Below are positions 59,863-64,000 of a stretch of 64,000 bases of DNA, in pieces. The DNA is taken from positions 248,001-312,000 of the forward strand of contig NZ_BMIB01000006.1 of the NCBI RefSeq assembly GCF_014641615.1, written 5' to 3'. The DNA is from Filimonas zeae (GTDB lineage Bacteria; Bacteroidota; Bacteroidia; Chitinophagales; Chitinophagaceae). Numbering within the stretch: position 1 is the stretch's first letter; each line of letters opens with the position of its first letter. A model generated the notes under the pieces. The model was not told the origin of the DNA, made no database searches, and worked only from the letters and a program-made list of their open reading frames with translations. Made by a program: the position numbers and the translations under genes.

Positions 59863-60747
59863 TTACTCCAGCACCAGATGCCCGTGCTTTTCTGCATCAA
59901 AAGGCGTTTTCCAGCGGCGGTGGCTCCATAAATAGTTAGCCGGCTGTTCTCTGATGCATTGCTCAATATGGCTGGCAAGTGCTTTGGTAATAGCGCCGTT
60001 GGGCATGCTTTTGGGCTCTGCGGTAAGCAGAGTAAGTGTGGCGCTGTAGTATCCTCTCTTCACTCGTTTAATGCACCCCATTACCACAGCGGCATCATTC
60101 ATTTTCGCGTTCTTTTCCGGGCCGGTAACAAAAGAGGCCATCTTACCAAAAAAGGGCAGCCAGTAAGCCTGCTCTGCCGCACCGGCGTTCTGATCGGCCA
60201 CCAGAATAAGGCAATGCTGCTTACGCAGATAAGGCGTAATTTCTCTTCTGAAATTGGAAGCAGCAATTAGCTTACTGCCAAAGCGGGTGCGCAAATGCAC
60301 AAACATCCGCTCCATAATCTTATTGGAAATAGGCATGTACACCACCAGCTGATCAAACGGGTTGTTAAGGCTAAACGCCATGTTAGCTATTTCCCAGTTA
60401 AAAAAGTGTCCCAGGCTTATTTCCACTTTCTGCCCTTTGGCATATACCTGTTTCAGAACACTGGTGTCTACAGAAAGCCTTTTCCGCAACGCTTTTTCAG
60501 AAATGGAAAGCAGCTTTATGGTTTCAATAAAATTATCTGTGAAGTTTACATAAAACTCTCTGGTTATTGCCTCAAGTTCTTTATCCGTCTTTTCCGGAAA
60601 AGCCGTTTTCAGGTTAGAAAGCACCACATCTCTTCTGTAACGGATTACAGCATACAGCAGAAAAGCCGCAAAATCACTAAGCAGGTATAAAGCCCGGAAC
60701 GGAAGTAACGATACCAGATATAAAGCAGAATAAACTATCCTATACAT
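59863..60747 (-). CDS. Lipid A acyltransferase-like protein (LpxL/HtrB family)
   Basis: 294 residues. An N-terminal helix, then the catalytic GHFFNWEIANMAFSL (H-x4-E), 'LVVYMPISNKIMERMFVHLR' and LILVADQNAGAAEQAYWLPF with the following FVTGPEKNA. Adds a secondary acyl chain to lipid A or, in this phylum, to another lipid. Located in the glycosyltransferase cluster, which supports an LPS-related role. Confidence 0.9.
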   Translation of the reverse strand: MYRIVYSALYLVSLLPFRALYLLSDFAAFLLYAVIRYRRDVVLSNLKTAFPEKTDKELEAITREFYVNFTDNFIETIKLLSISEKALRKRLSVDTSVLKQVYAKGQKVEISLGHFFNWEIANMAFSLNNPFDQLVVYMPISNKIMERMFVHLRTRFGSKLIAASNFRREITPYLRKQHCLILVADQNAGAAEQAYWLPFFGKMASFVTGPEKNAKMNDAAVVMGCIKRVKRGYYSATLTLLTAEPKSMPNGAITKALASHIEQCIREQPANYLWSHRRWKTPFDAEKHGHLVLE

Positions 60748-60807
60748 AACACACCACTAAACGGTAAAGGTACACTAACTGTGCAATAGAAGGTTGTAAA
60801 ACAAACA

Positions 60808-60830
60808 GCCCGGAAGGTCACCTCCAGGGC
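60808..60830 (-). terminator. Probable terminator after the GT4 gene
   Basis: ACCTCCAGGGC-type arm and its partner form a 9-of-11 paired stem (60808-60818 with 60820-60830). On the minus strand the sequence continues GTTTGTTTTAC. The loop is tiny, so it is moderate. Confidence 0.4.
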
Positions 60831-60842
60831 CCGGAGCAGCAA

Positions 60843-61919
60843 TTATGCCTGCTGCATATATTCTTTAATGCGGCCGTAAGCACTTTCCCAGGTGAACTGC
60901 TGCACCGTTTGGTTACCGGCCTTTGCAATGGCAATCCGCTTATCATCATTACGGATAAGGTCTGTTATAGCATTTGCCATTGCATCCACATCTCTTACCG
61001 GGGTAAATATACAATCCACTCCCTGCGTGCCATAATCCAGATGCCCGCCAGTAGCCGTAAGCACTACCGCACAGCCGCACTGCATAGCTTCTGCACGGGG
61101 CAACCCCCAGCCTTCCTCAATACTTGCACTTATAAAAATAGAAGAGCTGTTATAAATATCCCGCAGGTTCTTTGGCACATAGTGGTACGCCATCCACTCC
61201 GGTATCCAATCCGGCTTTTCAAACGTGCCAAACAGGGTTACCTCTAATTCGGGTATTTCCTTTTTCACCTGCTCCAGCGCACGTATACCATATACACTGC
61301 CCTTTATCTCCAGATCGTGATACAGCATGGAAACATGATGCCGCGGCCGGGTGGCTATAGGCGTTTCAATATAATAGTCTTTAAAATTGAGTCCGTTTCT
61401 TATTAATACACTCGGCTGGCCCAGTGATTCTGCATATTCCTGTAACCAAGTAGCTATTACTACTTTATTCAGTGGCATTTTCCAGGTAGCATCTACCGCC
61501 TCCTTATCTGTGCCATACCAGTCTTCATAATGCTGCACCAGGTAAAACTTTTTACCCTTCCGGTCAGGAAATGTATTTACCCACTCTGCCGTTTCCCAGG
61601 CAGTGGCAAACACTACATCTGCATCAGGTATGAACCAGTGATGCAGGTAGGGCACCACTTTCTCGCGCACCCGGCTGTCTAGCTTAAACCAGGCGTTTAC
61701 AGAATACTGTTTCTTCAGCGTTTTGGTTAGCGCCTTTTTGCAAAGCCGCAGTTTACCCAGCCAGCCTTCTGCAAGTATCTTATTTCGTTTAAGATCGAAA
61801 GGATAAATAAGGGTAACGTCTATATTATCAGCCACCATTTTGTTGGCATACTCCAAAACAACCTTGTATCCCCCTGTAGGAACAAGCCCTCTGGCAGGCA
61901 ATAAAAATGTAACTTTCAT
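60843..61919 (-). CDS. Glycosyltransferase family 4
   Basis: 358 residues from ATG 61919 (MKVTFLLPARGLVPTGGYKV). The GT-B donor site is clear: SIFISASIEEGWGLPRAEAM with CGCAVVLTATGGHLDYG, giving the E-x7-E pair; YALRALEQ-type helix and VTLFGTFEKPDWIPEW lie before it. Retaining mechanism expected. An ATG at 61937 would add six residues. Last gene of the surface glycan cluster. Confidence 0.9.
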   Translation of the reverse strand: MKVTFLLPARGLVPTGGYKVVLEYANKMVADNIDVTLIYPFDLKRNKILAEGWLGKLRLCKKALTKTLKKQYSVNAWFKLDSRVREKVVPYLHHWFIPDADVVFATAWETAEWVNTFPDRKGKKFYLVQHYEDWYGTDKEAVDATWKMPLNKVVIATWLQEYAESLGQPSVLIRNGLNFKDYYIETPIATRPRHHVSMLYHDLEIKGSVYGIRALEQVKKEIPELEVTLFGTFEKPDWIPEWMAYHYVPKNLRDIYNSSSIFISASIEEGWGLPRAEAMQCGCAVVLTATGGHLDYGTQGVDCIFTPVRDVDAMANAITDLIRNDDKRIAIAKAGNQTVQQFTWESAYGRIKEYMQQA

Positions 61920-62018
61920 CCGGGAATAAGTTGCCATAAAGCTAACATTATTTGCCGGTAGCAGTTATCAAACAATTGTGAATTAAATGGTAAGCCTTCT
62001 GCCGAAAAAGCAGGGTTA

Positions 62019-62240
62019 CTAAACGACAGCGCTCTTTTCGCGCTTCCACCAGCGGAAGCCAATGATACCCATAATGGCCAGCGGTGTAGCCATCAGATAC
62101 AGGATACCGGCGTTCAGCCCCTTGGCAGGGCCCTCGCCCAACTGCATAGCTGTTTTGGTACAGATTGAACATTGTGCCTGCGTATAAAAAGGCAGCACCA
62201 ACACCATCATCACCAGCAATAAAACAATGCCTTTCTTCAT
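62019..62240 (-). CDS. Small membrane protein with a CxxC motif
   Basis: 73 residues. A signal-like helix (about 3-22) ends at QAQCSICTKTAMQLGEG (Cys 24 and 27), followed by a second membrane helix (about 45-62) and a basic tail (RWWKREKSAVV). The CxxC next to the membrane would face the periplasm and could bind metal or take part in thiol exchange. Homologues in Bacteroidota look similar, but I know of no function. Not in an evident operon. Confidence 0.75.
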   Translation of the reverse strand: MKKGIVLLLVMMVLVLPFYTQAQCSICTKTAMQLGEGPAKGLNAGILYLMATPLAIMGIIGFRWWKREKSAVV

Positions 62241-62311
62241 ACCTGTGAATTAAGTATGCAAAGATACAAAACCTCTGGTTTGAGTAATCAGCAAGCCAAA
62301 AAACTAACATA

Positions 62312-62345
62312 TAATGAAATGCCCCCTGAAATGACTCAGAGGGCA
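62312..62345 (-). terminator. Terminator after the MACPF gene
   Basis: On the minus strand TGCCCTCTGA (62345-62336) pairs with TCAGGGGGCA (62329-62320) with one T-G pair, followed by TTTCATTATA. It lies about 40 bases after the stop. Confidence 0.6.
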
Positions 62346-62380
62346 CATTATTTAGCTGAAACAAGGCAACCCTATTATTA

Positions 62381-63784
62381 TTACTGCTTAATGTAGCCTG
62401 TAATACCTTCATATACCCAGCCTGCGGCTCCATTTCCAAGCTCGTTCCAGTTAATTGTATAACGGTGGTGTCCCTGATAATTGTAACGGTAAATAGGGAT
62501 AGTACCAGCCACTTGTGTAGGAAAAATATAACCTGATATTTTTTCCAGATGCCCATTCTGATTGCCTGCACCCAATTCCATGTAATTGGTAGTGTAAAAG
62601 CGCGTACTGTTATACATATAATATCTGTATAAAGGAACCGTACCACTCATAGAATTGTCAAGATAGATATTACCGAGTACCCCTCTTGCCTCCCAGTTTC
62701 TGAGTCCGGCAAGTTCGTTAGGCTCTGTAGTTAAAAAGTGGTCGTTCAGGTCCCAGTTATAAAACATATATAACGGCGCAGTTGCATAAGTCAAATTAAC
62801 AGTCTTTGCCTGCAGATATTGGGTTATATAGTTCTGTACTGCTGCTTTTTTTACAGGATCTGTTATTAACTCGTAGATAGGGATCAGAGCATTGGGACCA
62901 AATTCAATCAGTTCTGCTCTTTCCGGAGTGGCAGACGCCTGCCATGCAGAATAATCAACAGGTGCTTCGTCTACCCCTTGTTGTCTGATGCCCTGTATAT
63001 TTTTAGTCGGATCTCCTCCTACACTTCTATATCTAAGTACCCATTTTGTATTTTTATTCGCCTCAGTTTCACTGATATCTATATTGGTATTTAAACTGAA
63101 AATCTTGCCTACAGATGTTTTAACACCCGCCTGCGCAGCTTTGCTCCTGTTTTCACTGGTGGTTTCGCTGTGATAGGTAATTTGTAGTTTACCACCTGTG
63201 ATAATATTGGTAAGCACATGGGTACCAAATTTAGTCACAATCATTTCAGGTGACTTATTTTGTATATAATCAAGGAAATCATCGGTAAGGTATTGTCTGA
63301 GCAAAACAGGATCGGAATCAAACCTTACCTGCTTTTGCTTAACCATGATTATATAAATACCATGGATATACTTAGATGAAAAACTGTCACTTTCATTTGT
63401 TGAGAACTTAACCTCACCGGTGAACGCACTAAGGGTAGAGCTCCCGGTTACGCTGAATGCAAGCTTCTTCGTGTAGTCCAAGGCATTTGAACCCCATTCG
63501 TAATAAAAATCCTGCTCCCTGAGCATCAGATCCTCTACACGCGTGGGATAAGCAGCCTTCAATTTATCAATATCAACAATAGGCGATCTTGAGCCTGACG
63601 GATGTGCAAACTGCGTAGTAAGATCATAGCCACAGCCCAATACATCATAGATTCCATCACCCCCTTTGAGTGGGCTGTGAGAAACAACAGAAGAATCGGT
63701 GTTGGTTAAAGGTTGCAGGTCTTTTTCTTTTTTGCAGGACCACAATAACGATCCTGTTAGGATTGCAAATAGGACTTTTTTCAT
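62381..63784 (-). CDS. MAC/perforin domain lipoprotein
   Basis: 467 residues. A lipoprotein signal peptide has Cys at 17 (MKKVLFAILTGSLLWSCKKE). The MACPF domain lies at about 45-330 with the signature FGTHVLTNIITGGKL (FGTH at 186-189), and flanking regions rich in Ser/Thr that could form the two transmembrane-hairpin clusters. Residues about 334-467 form three repeats of the DUF5648 type (PLYMFYNWDLNDHFLTTE, PLYRYYMYNSTRFYTTNY, PIYRYNYQGHHRYTINW), a likely carbohydrate- or surface-binding module. Such Bacteroidota proteins include secreted antimicrobial toxins, so pore formation in a competitor's membrane is inferred. No immunity gene is recognised beside it. Confidence 0.9.
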   Translation of the reverse strand: MKKVLFAILTGSLLWSCKKEKDLQPLTNTDSSVVSHSPLKGGDGIYDVLGCGYDLTTQFAHPSGSRSPIVDIDKLKAAYPTRVEDLMLREQDFYYEWGSNALDYTKKLAFSVTGSSTLSAFTGEVKFSTNESDSFSSKYIHGIYIIMVKQKQVRFDSDPVLLRQYLTDDFLDYIQNKSPEMIVTKFGTHVLTNIITGGKLQITYHSETTSENRSKAAQAGVKTSVGKIFSLNTNIDISETEANKNTKWVLRYRSVGGDPTKNIQGIRQQGVDEAPVDYSAWQASATPERAELIEFGPNALIPIYELITDPVKKAAVQNYITQYLQAKTVNLTYATAPLYMFYNWDLNDHFLTTEPNELAGLRNWEARGVLGNIYLDNSMSGTVPLYRYYMYNSTRFYTTNYMELGAGNQNGHLEKISGYIFPTQVAGTIPIYRYNYQGHHRYTINWNELGNGAAGWVYEGITGYIKQ

Positions 63785-64000
63785 AATTGGAAATAAATAT
63801 TAAAGAGTTTAGACTAAAGAATTGGGCTAGCAAAAACACATTGCGGAGTTACTCAAAAAAGATATGAGATTGCGGTATTCTCTGGTTTGCATAAGCCAAA
63901 TTTAGGTTAGGGTTAGCTAATTGCTTTGTTTATACAAAGAACGTATTTTTTTATAAAAATACGGAGACTAAAAATATTTAATTTTTGCAGTAAAGATTAC
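63785..64000. other. AT-rich upstream region of the MACPF gene
   Basis: No gene is seen. It holds a palindrome CTTTGT-TTAT-ACAAAG (63924-63939) and a hairpin CGTATTTTT / AAAAATACG (about 63942-63962). The sequence TTTAGGTTAGGGTTAGC (63900-63916) has a short repetitive look. Any of these could be an operator or the end of an upstream transcript. Confidence 0.4.

Noticed and set aside
61948..62646. 232-residue minus-strand frame across the small CxxC and MACPF genes
   Set aside because: Overlaps two better genes on the same strand in another frame and has no recognisable domain.
63900..63916. Telomere-like TTAGGG sequence
   Set aside because: Only about two degenerate copies occur, at a site with no other sign of a replicon end.

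Overview
The window looks like a chromosomal segment of a Bacteroidota bacterium, most likely family Chitinophagaceae. The evidence is family content (GldC, DUF6089, DUF3078, DUF2911, TIGR02757, a BamA-UppS-DUF6089-NadK block, a CNNM-LptC-CoaX block), promoters of the TTG-N20-TAnnTTTG type with few Shine-Dalgarno sequences, and small secreted proteins typical of that family. The species is not identified. Coding density is high. I see no insertion sequence, prophage, integrase or CRISPR array.

Layout. 1-6460 (minus): an envelope and housekeeping block running from gldC, YqeY and CvpA to an alpha/beta hydrolase, CBS protein, nadK, DUF6089, uppS and the 5' part of bamA, which leaves the window at base 1. 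6516-9135 (plus): a glycosyltransferase and lysS. 9200-12179: SDR, gmk, thioesterase, glycosyltransferase. 12180-13230 is the most unusual stretch: a possible small ORF, a 14-unit array of 21-bp imperfectly palindromic repeats, two hairpins, and a minus-strand structured RNA that looks like a leucine-type tRNA with an outsized variable arm. 13237-26535: an Lrp regulator, an orphan peptide-type ABC permease, MarR plus acyl-CoA dehydrogenase, a cell-wall amidase, and the oxidative pentose phosphate genes pgl-zwf-gnd. 26663-35007: a CMD-fold protein, a candidate small RNA, a JmjC/cupin protein, TsaC/Sua5, rnhB, ctaA, then a patatin-like membrane protein, an LpxH-like phosphoesterase and a MurG-like glycosyltransferase.

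35011-42685: degradative and small metabolic genes (flavin reductase, FAH, DinB, TIGR02757, cystathionine gamma-synthase, DUF2911, ACP phosphodiesterase, serine hydrolase). 43358-46773: a PepSY-like secreted protein and a deacetylase/GT2/GT87 polysaccharide set. 46882-53224: a deoxyhypusine-synthase-like protein with a TPR protein, a CPBP protease, an M28 peptidase, rpiB, tatC and a CNNM/CBS protein. 53255-55201: lptC, coaX and a LON-domain protein. 55304-61919: a lipopolysaccharide-type cluster of six glycosyltransferases and an LpxL-type acyltransferase. 62019-63784: a small CxxC membrane protein and a MACPF (perforin-like) lipoprotein, the clearest accessory gene.

Most genes serve central metabolism, translation, or building the outer membrane (BamA, LptC, LpxH-like, LpxL-like, UppS and many glycosyltransferases). 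The most promising candidates for something undescribed are the tRNA-like RNA at 12918-13079 and the neighbouring palindromic 21-bp array. All functional calls come from reading motifs; no database search was run.
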